The notes beneath the pieces are model-generated. The model had not been told where the DNA came from. It made no database searches and was given only the letters and a program-made list of their open reading frames with translations. From an uncultured Maribacter sp. (GTDB taxonomy: Bacteria; Bacteroidota; Bacteroidia; Flavobacteriales; Flavobacteriaceae), in the NCBI GenBank assembly GCA_947498505.1, contig CANMKG010000002.1, forward strand, positions 669,251 to 733,250: DNA of 64,000 nt, read 5' to 3'. Shown piece after piece: positions 8,300 through 17,182 of this stretch (position 1 is the first letter of the stretch; every line of letters begins with the position of its first letter). A program made the translations under genes and the position numbers.

Positions 8300-11200
8300 T
8301 TATCTTAGGGTAAAACTATCAGTGGTATTCATTATACCATTAATTACTATAGCTAATGCGGCAACGTGTGTAGGATTTAATTTTGGGTGAATTGGAGTGT
8401 TACCAATGTTAGTATAGGCTAAGGCATCGTCATTTTCGGTGATAAACCTTTTTAACTCATCTTGATGAAACTTCTTTAAAATAGATATTTCATTGTTATC
8501 AGCAGATCTACCAGTACTTAATTTAAAAGCCTCTTTTAGTTGTAACTCTATATTTCCTTTATGTTTCAGTATTAAGTTTTCAGATAGTATTCTTGAGGCC
8601 TCAATAAATTGAGGGTCATTTAATAAAACTAAAGCTTGTAAAGGTGTACTTGTTTGCCTTCTTTTTACATTACATACACCTCGTTCATTAACATCAAAAA
8701 TTAGCATACTGGGTGGAGGTGAAGTTCTTTTCCAAACAGTATAAATACTTCTTCTATAAAGACCTTCTCCGGGCTCCTGTAAATATTTATATCGCCATGG
8801 TTTATTACTGAGTTCTTCCCAGAGGCCTTTTGGTTGATATGGATAAACACTTTTTCCTCCTATTTTAGGAGATAATAACCCACTAATTGCAAGTGCATTA
8901 TCTCTAATCATTTCGGCGGTCATTCTAAGATTTGGACCTCTTGCCAAAAGAGCATTATTGGTATCTATTTCCAATAAATCCTTTCGCATTTTAGAACTTT
9001 GCTGGTATGTAGCTGAAGTAACTATTAATTTGTGTATTTTTTTTATATCCCAATTACCTTCTCGAAAGGTAACGGCTAGCCAGTTTAGTAATTTTGGATG
9101 GGTAGGTAGAGAACCTTGGTTTCCAAAATCATCTGAAGATTCCACTAAACCTCTTCCAAAGTGCATTTGCCACAATCGGTTAACAAAAACCCTACCGGTT
9201 AATGGATTATTTTTATCAAACAACCACTTGGATAAACCCAGTCTGTTTTTGGGTAGGTTTTCATTAAAAGGAAGTATAGCTTCCGGAACATTTGGAAAAA
9301 CCTCTTCGGTAGGTGCGTCATAGGCACCTCTATCTAAAATAAATGTAGGTCTAGGGCTTGGTAAATCTCCCATTACCATAATTTCCGGAATAGTATCTAT
9401 ATTTTGATTTAAATTAATTTTGAGTGCCTTCAGGTTTTCTTTTAAAGCTTTAGCCTCATCATTATGGTTAATATTATAGTGGTTAGATATTAATCTGGAG
9501 TTTTCAGGTTTTGATACGTTCTTTAGTAAGTCAACTGTTTTTTTGCTGTCAAAGTCATAACTAATTTCTAATCCAGATAATTCTCTATCATAAATTTTTA
9601 GTTCATCAATACCTCCTTTAATGAACGTTTTCATCTTGCTACGTGCGCCTAAGGTAAATCCATCAAACCTATAGGTGTGTATATTTGGTTTGTATAGTAT
9701 GGATTTGTATAGATTGTCAATTTCGATATCAGTAGCTATTTCGTTTCCGTTGAGGTATAAATGTACTCCCGATGCTTTTCCAAAACCGTCGTATGATATT
9801 GTTATATTAGACCATTCTTTTTCCGGGATGGGTGCTTTAGCTTTAACCTGTATTGCGTTAGTTGGCCAAGAGTGAGCAATAACAAATTTTGGTTTATTTT
9901 GTTCTAGATATAATGAATATCCTCTTAAACCTACCCTTAAGTCTTCGCAATGATATAAAATACCTGCCTCAGGATATACAATGTCAGGAAATATTGAAAG
10001 AGATAAAGTAAAAGCATTAGTATGTTCAAACTTACCTACATTTTTAGGCAAAGTAATGGTTGTAAAATCATTTAAAAAAACACCATTATTTTTATAACCA
10101 TTTCTTATTTCCGGCTCCTTGATTTTTACAGGTTTACCTTTTGGTGCCAGATTAGGGCTGTTAAATATTTTTTTATTGATACCCTTAAATTTGTCAAAAG
10201 GATAGTATGCTATTAAACCATTTTTAAGATTTTCTTTTATTGATTTTATTACTTGTTCAGTATTCTTTTTCCATAATTGAATATCGTTAGAGCTAGATTT
10301 TTCAACCGTTAAAAGTTTACCTTCTGTCTTTTCAATGTTAGTATTAATGTAGGCTAAAACTTTTTCTTGTTCATCGTTGGTTAGTAAAAGAGATGGCCCT
10401 GGAGTTTGATCAGGCCCGTAAACGGGAGTGCCATGTTCATTGGTACTGTTAAAAAAAGCGGCTATTTGATAATAATTTTTTTGACTAATTGGGTCGTATT
10501 TATGATCATGACATCTAGCACATTCTATACTAAGCCCCATAAATGCTTTTCCGACAGTTAAAGTTCTGTCAGCAACATATTCTTGTCTGTATTCTTCAAA
10601 TACAATACCCGCTTCCGAGTTTTTTTTATGTAACCTGTTAAAAGCAGTAGCTAGAGTACTTTCTTTAGTTGGTTTAGGTATTAAATCTCCTGCAAGTTGG
10701 AAAGTGGTGAATTCGTCATACGACATATTACTATTAAATGATTTTATTACCCAATCTCTATAGGAGCTAAAATCACGATGTTTGTCGTCTAGGTATCCAT
10801 CGCTATCTGCATATCTTGCCACATCAAGCCATTCAGCGGCCATTCTTTCTCCATACTTTGGAGAATTCAAAAGTTTGTCTACAATTTTTTCATAAGCGTT
10901 GTTAGATTTATCATTTACGAAAGCTTCAATTTCTTTTATTGTAGGTGGCAACCCAGTGAGGTCAAAATACAATCTTCGTATTAACGTTTCTTTAGTTGCT
11001 TTTTTTGAGGGAAGTAATTTTTCCATTTCTAATTTGGAAGCCACAAAAAAATCGATTTCATTTTTTGCCCATTTAAAATTCTTTATTTCAGGAATCTCTT
11101 CTTTTTTTGGTGGTATAAAAGCCCAATGTGATTTGTATTGAGCGCCTTGCTCTATCCATTTATACAAGATAGCCTTTTCTCTTGGGCTTAAAACCAAGTT

Positions 11201-11542
11201 ACTCTCTGGAGGTGGCATAATTAATTCTTTATCTGAAGAAAAAATACGCTTAACGGATTCACTTTTATTTGGATGCTTTGGAATTATAGCGTGTAAATTG
11301 TCATTATCTTCAAGAGATGCATAGGCATTTTCAGCAATGTCAAGCCTCAAACCCGCTTTTTGGTTGGCTTTATCAGGACCGTGGCAAGCAAAACACTTAT
11401 CTGATAAAATGGGTTTTACATGATAGTTGTAATCAACATTTTCAGGGATGTTTTCATAAGCTTCAACTATTGATTCTGGCACATTGTTATCGCAGCTAAC
11501 AAAAAAAACCACCAAAAAAAATACAGTAATAAATTTCTTCAT
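8300..11542 (-). CDS. PSCyt1-DUF1549-LamG-DUF1553 c-type cytochrome lipoprotein
   Basis: The leader ends in a lipobox (FFVSC, Cys17). Residues about 38-115 are a PSCyt1 domain with haem motif CFACH at 50-54. About 160-370 is the DUF1549 (PSCyt2) domain (LYFDLTGLPPT, WLDVARYADSDGY), which carries a second CxxCH (CARCH, 341-345). Residues about 520-680 look like a concanavalin/LamG fold (HTNAFTLSLSIFPD, LYLNGNEIATDI). About 760-1040 is DUF1553 (PSD1), with RLWQMHFGRGLVESSDDFG and RRQTSTPLQALVLLNDP. The family is abundant in Planctomycetes and has no assigned reaction. As first gene of the operon it has a -7-like box TATTTTTG (minus strand, 11559-11566) about 17 bp before the start. Confidence 0.88.
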   Translation of the reverse strand: MKKFITVFFLVVFFVSCDNNVPESIVEAYENIPENVDYNYHVKPILSDKCFACHGPDKANQKAGLRLDIAENAYASLEDNDNLHAIIPKHPNKSESVKRIFSSDKELIMPPPESNLVLSPREKAILYKWIEQGAQYKSHWAFIPPKKEEIPEIKNFKWAKNEIDFFVASKLEMEKLLPSKKATKETLIRRLYFDLTGLPPTIKEIEAFVNDKSNNAYEKIVDKLLNSPKYGERMAAEWLDVARYADSDGYLDDKHRDFSSYRDWVIKSFNSNMSYDEFTTFQLAGDLIPKPTKESTLATAFNRLHKKNSEAGIVFEEYRQEYVADRTLTVGKAFMGLSIECARCHDHKYDPISQKNYYQIAAFFNSTNEHGTPVYGPDQTPGPSLLLTNDEQEKVLAYINTNIEKTEGKLLTVEKSSSNDIQLWKKNTEQVIKSIKENLKNGLIAYYPFDKFKGINKKIFNSPNLAPKGKPVKIKEPEIRNGYKNNGVFLNDFTTITLPKNVGKFEHTNAFTLSLSIFPDIVYPEAGILYHCEDLRVGLRGYSLYLEQNKPKFVIAHSWPTNAIQVKAKAPIPEKEWSNITISYDGFGKASGVHLYLNGNEIATDIEIDNLYKSILYKPNIHTYRFDGFTLGARSKMKTFIKGGIDELKIYDRELSGLEISYDFDSKKTVDLLKNVSKPENSRLISNHYNINHNDEAKALKENLKALKINLNQNIDTIPEIMVMGDLPSPRPTFILDRGAYDAPTEEVFPNVPEAILPFNENLPKNRLGLSKWLFDKNNPLTGRVFVNRLWQMHFGRGLVESSDDFGNQGSLPTHPKLLNWLAVTFREGNWDIKKIHKLIVTSATYQQSSKMRKDLLEIDTNNALLARGPNLRMTAEMIRDNALAISGLLSPKIGGKSVYPYQPKGLWEELSNKPWRYKYLQEPGEGLYRRSIYTVWKRTSPPPSMLIFDVNERGVCNVKRRQTSTPLQALVLLNDPQFIEASRILSENLILKHKGNIELQLKEAFKLSTGRSADNNEISILKKFHQDELKRFITENDDALAYTNIGNTPIHPKLNPTHVAALAIVINGIMNTTDSFTLR

Positions 11543-11606
11543 TATTGATTGTTTTATTCAAAAATAGTTTTTTAAACAAAGTGATTTTTTGACTTTAACC
11601 GTTTTA

Positions 11607-11617
11607 TTAACAGTTAA
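11607..11617. promoter_or_regulatory. Inverted repeat TTAACAGTTAA in a divergent promoter region
   Basis: The 11-bp element is a perfect inverted repeat of TTAAC around one central base. It sits between the minus-strand cytochrome operon and the plus-strand winged-helix regulator, a normal place for an operator. An identical copy lies at 34683-34693, upstream of another cytochrome gene. The element is AT-rich, so its function is only a suggestion. Confidence 0.3.
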
Positions 11618-11656
11618 TGAATTACTTTTTAATACTATTTTTTGTTAATTGTATTC

Positions 11657-12871
11657 ATGAAAAATGAGGAGTATTATACTGTAGTTGAAAAAATTATTGA
11701 AAGCAAATCGTTTGGTCACTCCAAAACTTACGCTAATTTATTACGGTATTTATTAAAGTGTACTTTGGCTAATGAGGTGCCAAAAGAGACTACAATTGCT
11801 CAAGAAATATTTGGAAAATCTGATTTTGATCCTTCAAATAGTACATTAATAAGGGTCTATGCATATAACTTAAGAAAAAAGATTACGTCCTATTATAATA
11901 AGGAGGGCAAAGAAGATAAACTAGTAGTAAAAATACCTAAAGGAGGATACGAGATTTTTTTTGAAGAAAAAACTTTGGATAAATTGCAAAGAAAAAATGT
12001 TCAAAAAAAATGGTTGATGCTATCTGGTTTCTTGTTTGTTGTTGCTCTTATTTATTTGATTGCTTCTAAGAATAAGCCTGAAAACGAAAATTATGTAGCT
12101 CAAAGTGAACTTTGGAACGATTTTTTTTTAAACGAAAAACCAGCGATGATTGTTTTGGGAGATTTGTTTGTATTCAGCGAAACAAATTCTGAAACGGGTC
12201 GTACATATAACGTTAGGGACCCTAGAGTAAACTCTATGGAGATGTATGAGAAGTTGGCCTCAACATATGATAAAACAAAATTTGAACTAAACCCAATTAG
12301 CTATACTTATTTGGTTAAAAACAGCTCAATGTGGATTGATGATTTGGTTAAATTGTTTTATCCAACAAACAAAGATTATGTCATAAGAACAATGTCTCGT
12401 TTTAATACCAAAGAGTTATCTGAAAATAATTTAATAGTTGTTGGAATGCTTAAAACCCTTGGTGTTTTTAAGAACTATTTTAAAAATTCGAATTATCTTT
12501 TTGAAACTTCAGACAGCTTAAACTCTTCTGAAAAAATAATAGAAAAAGGGATCAACTATTCTGCGAACGGAAATCCAGATTCGTATCATACAGATTATGC
12601 TGTAATGGTAAAAATACCAGGTCCAAATAACAATTTGGTCTACCTTTTTGGAGGTTTGTGGGACACAGGTACTTCACAAAGCCTAAAGAATTTTACCGAT
12701 TCAAAATTAATTTATGATTTGGAGTTAGAAATGAAAAAAAAGTTTGGAAAAATTCCGGAATATTATGAAATATTTTTTGAGGTAAATGGGATTGACAGAA
12801 TGGAATTAAACTCTAAGATTATCTCCATTAATGAAATTAAAGCAGACACAAATATTTGGGATATAGACTAA
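11657..12871 (+). CDS. Membrane-anchored winged-helix one-component regulator
   Basis: The N-terminal ~100 residues resemble the CadC/ToxR-like winged helix: a helix-rich start (LLRYLLKCTL), QEIFGKSDFDPSNSTLIRVYAYNLRKKI as the recognition region, and the final beta hairpin VVKIPKGGYEIFFE. A single transmembrane helix follows (WLMLSGFLFVVALIYLIA). The remaining ~260 residues should be extracytoplasmic. This domain (KPAMIVLGDLFVF, ENNLIVVGMLKTLGVFKNYF) matches no sensor family I can name. ATG 11657 is preferred because the alternative ATG at 11642 adds only MLIVF, and neither has a clear ribosome site. Placed divergently from the cytochrome operon and upstream of the second GH97, it probably controls one or both. 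Confidence 0.78.
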   Translation: MKNEEYYTVVEKIIESKSFGHSKTYANLLRYLLKCTLANEVPKETTIAQEIFGKSDFDPSNSTLIRVYAYNLRKKITSYYNKEGKEDKLVVKIPKGGYEIFFEEKTLDKLQRKNVQKKWLMLSGFLFVVALIYLIASKNKPENENYVAQSELWNDFFLNEKPAMIVLGDLFVFSETNSETGRTYNVRDPRVNSMEMYEKLASTYDKTKFELNPISYTYLVKNSSMWIDDLVKLFYPTNKDYVIRTMSRFNTKELSENNLIVVGMLKTLGVFKNYFKNSNYLFETSDSLNSSEKIIEKGINYSANGNPDSYHTDYAVMVKIPGPNNNLVYLFGGLWDTGTSQSLKNFTDSKLIYDLELEMKKKFGKIPEYYEIFFEVNGIDRMELNSKIISINEIKADTNIWDID

Positions 12872-12916
12872 TACGAACTCAGCTTTGATAAGTAGTTTAT
12901 AAGATAAAAATTTGAG

Positions 12917-12969
12917 AACCCAATTTAATAAACCTCCAAATCTTCACTTTTGGTGGTGCTAATTGGGTT
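12917..12969. other. Two-tier hairpin in the leader region of the second GH97 gene
   Basis: An outer 9-bp perfect stem (AACCCAATT at 12917-12925 with AATTGGGTT at 12961-12969) encloses an inner 9-bp stem with one mismatch (12932-12940 with 12949-12957) and an 8-nt loop. No T-tract follows on the plus strand, so it is not an ordinary terminator in that direction. It lies 45 bp after the regulator and 119 bp before the GH97 start. It could be an RNA regulatory element or an operator. The rest of the 217-bp gap shows nothing clear. Confidence 0.4.
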
Positions 12970-13088
12970 ATGATAATATTGCCAGTACGTTGTTTTGGCT
13001 TATAAAAGTTAAAACTTATTCTTCTGTAGGGGTGTTTGCTCATATTTGGATATAAGAGTAACGACCACTTTTAATACTAAAATAAATT

Positions 13089-15005
13089 ATGAACAAAATA
13101 TTGATATTTAAAACATGCCTATTATTTGTTTTTCTGCAATCGTGTACGAAAGAAGAAAATAAAGGGATATTAGTAAAAAGTCCAAATTCAAACTTTGAAT
13201 TTACTTTAAAAATACAGGAAGATATATCAACACCAATATATTCGGTTGATTATAAAGATAACACAGTCGTTAATAATTCTAAACTTGGTTTTGTATGGGG
13301 GATAGACACCTTACAACTAAAACCTTCTGAAACTTTCAACGTAACTGAGGTAAGTACAAATAAAGTAGACACAAGCTGGAAACCTGTCTATGGAGAAAAA
13401 AATGAATACTCAGAAACATATAATGAATCCGTTTTTAAGTTTGGAAATCAAGAAAATGAAGAGGTATTTAACTTAAGAGTACGGGCATATAACGAAGGTG
13501 TTGCCTTTAGGTATGAGTTTTCTAACCCTTCGAATGATTTAATTTACATTCAAAAAGAAAATACCGAGTTTTCATTACCTCTACAATCATCAGCATGGGC
13601 TTCGATAAGGGCACAAAAAGAAATCATTAAAATGCCAATTGCGGATATTACCAAAGCTGTAGAAAGACCGTTATTGATTGAATTGCAAGACTCTACATTT
13701 GTGGCGATTGGAGAGGCAGCTTTAGTAGATTATTCTAGAATGAAGTTTACCAAAAAGCAAGACAGTCTGGAAACTTTAGTTTCTGAATTAAGTGGTAGGG
13801 TAAAGTTTAATTCTTCGTTTAAAACGCCATGGCGCTTTATAATGGCGTCTGAAAGGCCTGGGGAATTATTAGAACATAATTATCTTCTTTTGAATTTAAA
13901 TGAGCCTAATAAGCTAGAGACCAATTCATGGATAAAGCCAGGTAAAATTATTAGAGAAAGTACTTTAACAACTCAAGGAGGAATGGCTTGTGTTGATTTT
14001 GCCGAAAAGCATAATTTACAGTTTATAGAATTTGATGCTGGCTGGTATGGTAATGAATATGATGATGCGTCGGATGCAACTACTGTTACAATTGATCCAA
14101 AAAGATCCAAGGGACCATTAGATTTATTAGGAGTTATTGAATATGCTAAAAGTAAAAATATAGGGGTTATACTATATGTAAACAGGAGGTCATTAGAAAA
14201 ACAATTAGATGATGTGCTGCCTTTGTTAAGCTCTTGGGGTGTAGGTGGGGTAAAATATGGGTTTGTTAACGTAGGTTCTCAAAAGTGGACAAGTTGGTTG
14301 CATGATGCTGTTAGAAAGGCAGCTGATTATAAGTTAATGGTTGATGTGCACGATGAATATAGACCAACTGGATATTCAAGAACATATCCAAACTTAATGA
14401 CGCAAGAAGGTATTAGGGGAGATGAGGAGTCCCCAGAAAATGCTATGGTTATTAATACCATTTTTACAAGAATGATAGCTGGTGCGGGTGACCAAACAAA
14501 TTGTTATTTTGCTTCTAGAGTAACTGAAAAAATGGGCTCTCATGTTTCGCAATTAGCGAAAGCCGTATGTATTTATAGTCCATGGCAATTTCTTTATTGG
14601 TATGATAGACCTGAAGGTTCTGTTGCTAACGAAGAAGGAGCAGGAGGGAGCAAAATGTTCATAAAAGAAGTGCCAGAATTAGCATTTTATGATGCGCTTC
14701 CTACGGTTTGGGATAATACTAAAGTAATTAATGGCTACCCAGGAGAGTATGCTGTAATCGCAAGAAGAACTGGAAGAGATTGGTTTATAGGAGGTTTAAA
14801 TGGTAATACCGCTAGGGACGTTGAAATTCCTTTAGATTTTTTAGATTCAGAAAAAACCTATGAAGCTATTATTTATACAGACAATAAAAACCTTAAGACA
14901 CTTACAAAAGTAGACATTAAGAAAAAGAAGGTGAAGCCTAGTGATGTTTTAAAGTTTAGCATTGAAAAGAAAAATGGAGTAGCGATTCATTTAAAAGAAA
15001 TTTAA
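13089..15005 (+). CDS. GH97 family glycoside hydrolase, lipoprotein (second copy)
   Basis: This is a paralogue of the GH97 at 792-2705 and belongs to the same alpha-glycosidase family. The lipobox is LQSC with Cys19. The N-terminal beta-sandwich starts at SPNSNFEFTLKIQ (about 31), the barrel runs from about 280 (FIEFDAGWYGNEY, GVILYVNRR), and a C-terminal beta domain ends the 638 residues. Where retaining members have Asp, this one has Gly391 in VKYGF. Acidic residues cluster in DVHDEYRPTGYSRTYPN and TQEGIRGDEE, which is closer to the inverting SusB-like pattern. This assignment is from memory of the family, not alignment. It is 21 bp upstream of a GH29 gene, so the two form one transcription unit. 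Confidence 0.9.
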   Translation: MNKILIFKTCLLFVFLQSCTKEENKGILVKSPNSNFEFTLKIQEDISTPIYSVDYKDNTVVNNSKLGFVWGIDTLQLKPSETFNVTEVSTNKVDTSWKPVYGEKNEYSETYNESVFKFGNQENEEVFNLRVRAYNEGVAFRYEFSNPSNDLIYIQKENTEFSLPLQSSAWASIRAQKEIIKMPIADITKAVERPLLIELQDSTFVAIGEAALVDYSRMKFTKKQDSLETLVSELSGRVKFNSSFKTPWRFIMASERPGELLEHNYLLLNLNEPNKLETNSWIKPGKIIRESTLTTQGGMACVDFAEKHNLQFIEFDAGWYGNEYDDASDATTVTIDPKRSKGPLDLLGVIEYAKSKNIGVILYVNRRSLEKQLDDVLPLLSSWGVGGVKYGFVNVGSQKWTSWLHDAVRKAADYKLMVDVHDEYRPTGYSRTYPNLMTQEGIRGDEESPENAMVINTIFTRMIAGAGDQTNCYFASRVTEKMGSHVSQLAKAVCIYSPWQFLYWYDRPEGSVANEEGAGGSKMFIKEVPELAFYDALPTVWDNTKVINGYPGEYAVIARRTGRDWFIGGLNGNTARDVEIPLDFLDSEKTYEAIIYTDNKNLKTLTKVDIKKKKVKPSDVLKFSIEKKNGVAIHLKEI

Positions 15006-15026
15006 GAAAAAATCAAAATATTATAT

Positions 15027-16487
15027 ATGAAAAATGTCATTCTTGCCTTGGTATTAATAACATCTGTCCAAGCTTTTTCGCAAAACAAATATCAAGCAAC
15101 TTGGGAATCTATTGATAGTAGACCAATACCTTCATGGTATACCGATGCTAAATTTGGAATTTTTATTCACTGGGGCCCATATTCGGTACCAGCATTCTCA
15201 AAAGTAGGACAATATTCTGAATGGTATTGGATGAATTTGGTGAACCCAAATAGGGCAAAAAATGGTCATCTTGAAACTAATGAGTTTCATAAAGCAATGT
15301 ATGGAGAAAAATTTTCCTACCCAGACTTTGTACCCATGTTTAATTGTAAAATGTTTGACCCAAATCAATGGGCTGATATTTTTAAAAGGTCTGGAGCTAA
15401 ATATGTTGTGTTAACTTCAAAACATCATGATGGTTATACCCTTTGGCCAAGTAAAGAGTCTGATAAATCGTGGGGCAGACCATGGAATTCTACAAACTCT
15501 GGTCCAGGTAGAGATTTAGTTGGAGAACTTACTGAAGCAGTTAGAAAAACAGATTTAAAAATGGGACTTTATTATTCTTTATATGAATGGTTTAATCCAC
15601 TGTATACCTCTGATGTTGATTTGTATGTGGATAAACATATGATTCCACAGTTTAAAGATATGGTAGAAAATTATTCACCTTCCTTAATTTTTACCGATGG
15701 TGAATGGGATTACCCTCATACAACATGGAGGTCTACAGAATTACTTTCTTGGCTGTATAACAAATCGGCGAGTAAAGATGATGTGGTGATTAATGATCGT
15801 TGGGGTAAAGAAACACGTCATCATCATGGAGGGTATTATACTACGGAATATGGCTCTGGAATGCCTAATGCCGATGTTCCTTGGGAAGAAAATAGGGGAA
15901 TGGCACATTCTTTTGGTTTTAGTAGAACAGAAAACTTGGAAGACTATAATTCAACACAACAACTTGTTTATATGTTGGTGGATATTGTAAGTCGCGGTGG
16001 AAACTTTCTTTTAGATATAGGGCCTACTGCAGATGGTCGAATCCCAGTTATTATGCAAGAGCGTCTAATAGAAATTGGAGATTGGTTAAAGGTAAACGGA
16101 GAAGCTATTTACGGTACAACTTTAAACGAAAAAACATGTCAGTGGTCCAAGGGAAAAATTCAAGATGCCGAAAGAGGTAGATACAAGGTTAAGTACGATG
16201 TTATGAAGTTAACGGTTACTCCTGATAAAGGAATGGCAACTAAAAAAATGTTCTTTACCAAAAAAGAAAATACCCTTTACGCGATATGCCCAATATTCCC
16301 TAAAAAAGAATTAGTTGTTAAAGGAATAAAACTTACAGCAACTGGAAAAGTTGAAATGTTGGGATATAACAAACCCTTAAAATGGGAGCAAAAAGGTAAA
16401 AATATAGTTATTGAAGTACCATCGTTAAGTCCATCAGAAGCACCATGCAACTATGCTTGGACATTTAAACTTATAGGGGTTAAGTAA
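15027..16487 (+). CDS. GH29 alpha-L-fucosidase, secreted
   Basis: An exported alpha-L-fucosidase of 486 residues. The N-terminus MKNVILALVLITSVQAFSQ is a conventional signal peptide cleaved near residue 19, without a lipobox. The GH29 barrel shows SWYTDAKFGIFIHWGPYS (36-53), SKHHDGYTLW (131-140) and IFTDGEWD with Asp224 as the predicted nucleophile. RGGNFLLDIGPTADG closes the barrel and a C-terminal beta domain follows. It is the second gene of the right-hand GH97-GH29 pair and ends at a bidirectional hairpin shared with tmRNA. The NFLLDIGPTADG form here against NMLLNVPIKADG in the left copy suggests that the two fucosidases are distant paralogues rather than a recent duplication. Confidence 0.93.
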   Translation: MKNVILALVLITSVQAFSQNKYQATWESIDSRPIPSWYTDAKFGIFIHWGPYSVPAFSKVGQYSEWYWMNLVNPNRAKNGHLETNEFHKAMYGEKFSYPDFVPMFNCKMFDPNQWADIFKRSGAKYVVLTSKHHDGYTLWPSKESDKSWGRPWNSTNSGPGRDLVGELTEAVRKTDLKMGLYYSLYEWFNPLYTSDVDLYVDKHMIPQFKDMVENYSPSLIFTDGEWDYPHTTWRSTELLSWLYNKSASKDDVVINDRWGKETRHHHGGYYTTEYGSGMPNADVPWEENRGMAHSFGFSRTENLEDYNSTQQLVYMLVDIVSRGGNFLLDIGPTADGRIPVIMQERLIEIGDWLKVNGEAIYGTTLNEKTCQWSKGKIQDAERGRYKVKYDVMKLTVTPDKGMATKKMFFTKKENTLYAICPIFPKKELVVKGIKLTATGKVEMLGYNKPLKWEQKGKNIVIEVPSLSPSEAPCNYAWTFKLIGVK

Positions 16488-16508
16488 GTAGTCGGAATAG
16501 TTTTGAAT

Positions 16509-16546
16509 AAAAAAATCCTGTAGACTAATGGTTTACAGGATTTTTT
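16509..16546. terminator. Bidirectional terminator between GH29 and tmRNA
   Basis: The stem AAAAAATCCTGTA (about 16509-16522) pairs with TACAGGATTTTTT (16534-16546) across an 11-nt loop. It has a T-tract on the plus side for the fucosidase and an A-tract, read as T on the minus strand, for tmRNA. Confidence 0.85.
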
Positions 16547-16557
16547 ATGCTTAAAAG

Positions 16558-16952
16558 TGGAGCCGGAGGGATTCGAACCCTCGTCCAAACAAGCAATAAT
16601 AGTGCTTTCTACATGTTTAGAATCTGTTTAATTTTCGATATGCAGATGACCAGAAACCGCCCACTACACACTTATTTCTAATTTAGTTTTAAGTAAACAT
16701 CAGAACCCTGCTTACTCTATGTTGACTTTTGTGGTGCTCCAAAACGGGTCGCCGTCAACAAGGGCTACCCAGGAACATCTCGCTTCGCTACCTAGTAGCG
16801 ACGAGGCTAATCTTACTATAATTCAGATTAAGCGGCAAGAGCGTAATTATTTTCGCCAATTAAAAGTGTGGAACATCATATTAACGAGCAACATTCCAAC
16901 GCTCGACATGCTTACAATACAATTGGTCTCGCTGTCAAAACCAGTCGGCCCC
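16558..16952 (-). ncRNA. ssrA: Transfer-messenger RNA (tmRNA)
   Basis: On the minus strand the RNA starts with GGGGCCGACTGGTTTTGACA (16952 downward) and ends with the T-arm GAGGGTTCGAATCCCTC and CGGCTCCA. The ends pair as a seven-base acceptor stem (GGGGCCG with CGGCTCC), A is the discriminator, and CCA is not encoded. The tag reading frame at 16857-16828 encodes GENNYALAA followed by TAA, the usual Bacteroidota tag type with the first alanine supplied by tmRNA charging. It rescues stalled ribosomes and marks the products for proteolysis. A plus-strand open frame inside it (16719-16958) is a by-product of the RNA sequence. Confidence 0.97.
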
Positions 16953-17182
16953 AAATAATTTGCAAAAGCAGAACAAATTAACATTTATATTTACACCTTT
17001 TTAGGTAAAAAGTTAACTTGGAAACACTTTATTCAAAGAACTGCACTATCGGTAATAGTTTACTGAATGATAGTAACCGTCAAAGGTAAATCAAAAAGTA
17101 TTCCAAAAAAAGTTTTGTAGCTATCTATACTATGAGTTATTTTTAACACAATACTTTAAGGTATTGTTATAAAATTTGATTA

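Noticed and set aside
1..16500. Complete polysaccharide utilisation locus
   Set aside because: No SusC/SusD-like pair, sulfatase or sugar transporter is present in the window; only enzymes, a regulator and the cytochrome operon are seen.
16719..16958. Plus-strand 79-residue open frame inside tmRNA
   Set aside because: It covers the tmRNA body on the opposite strand and has no coding features.
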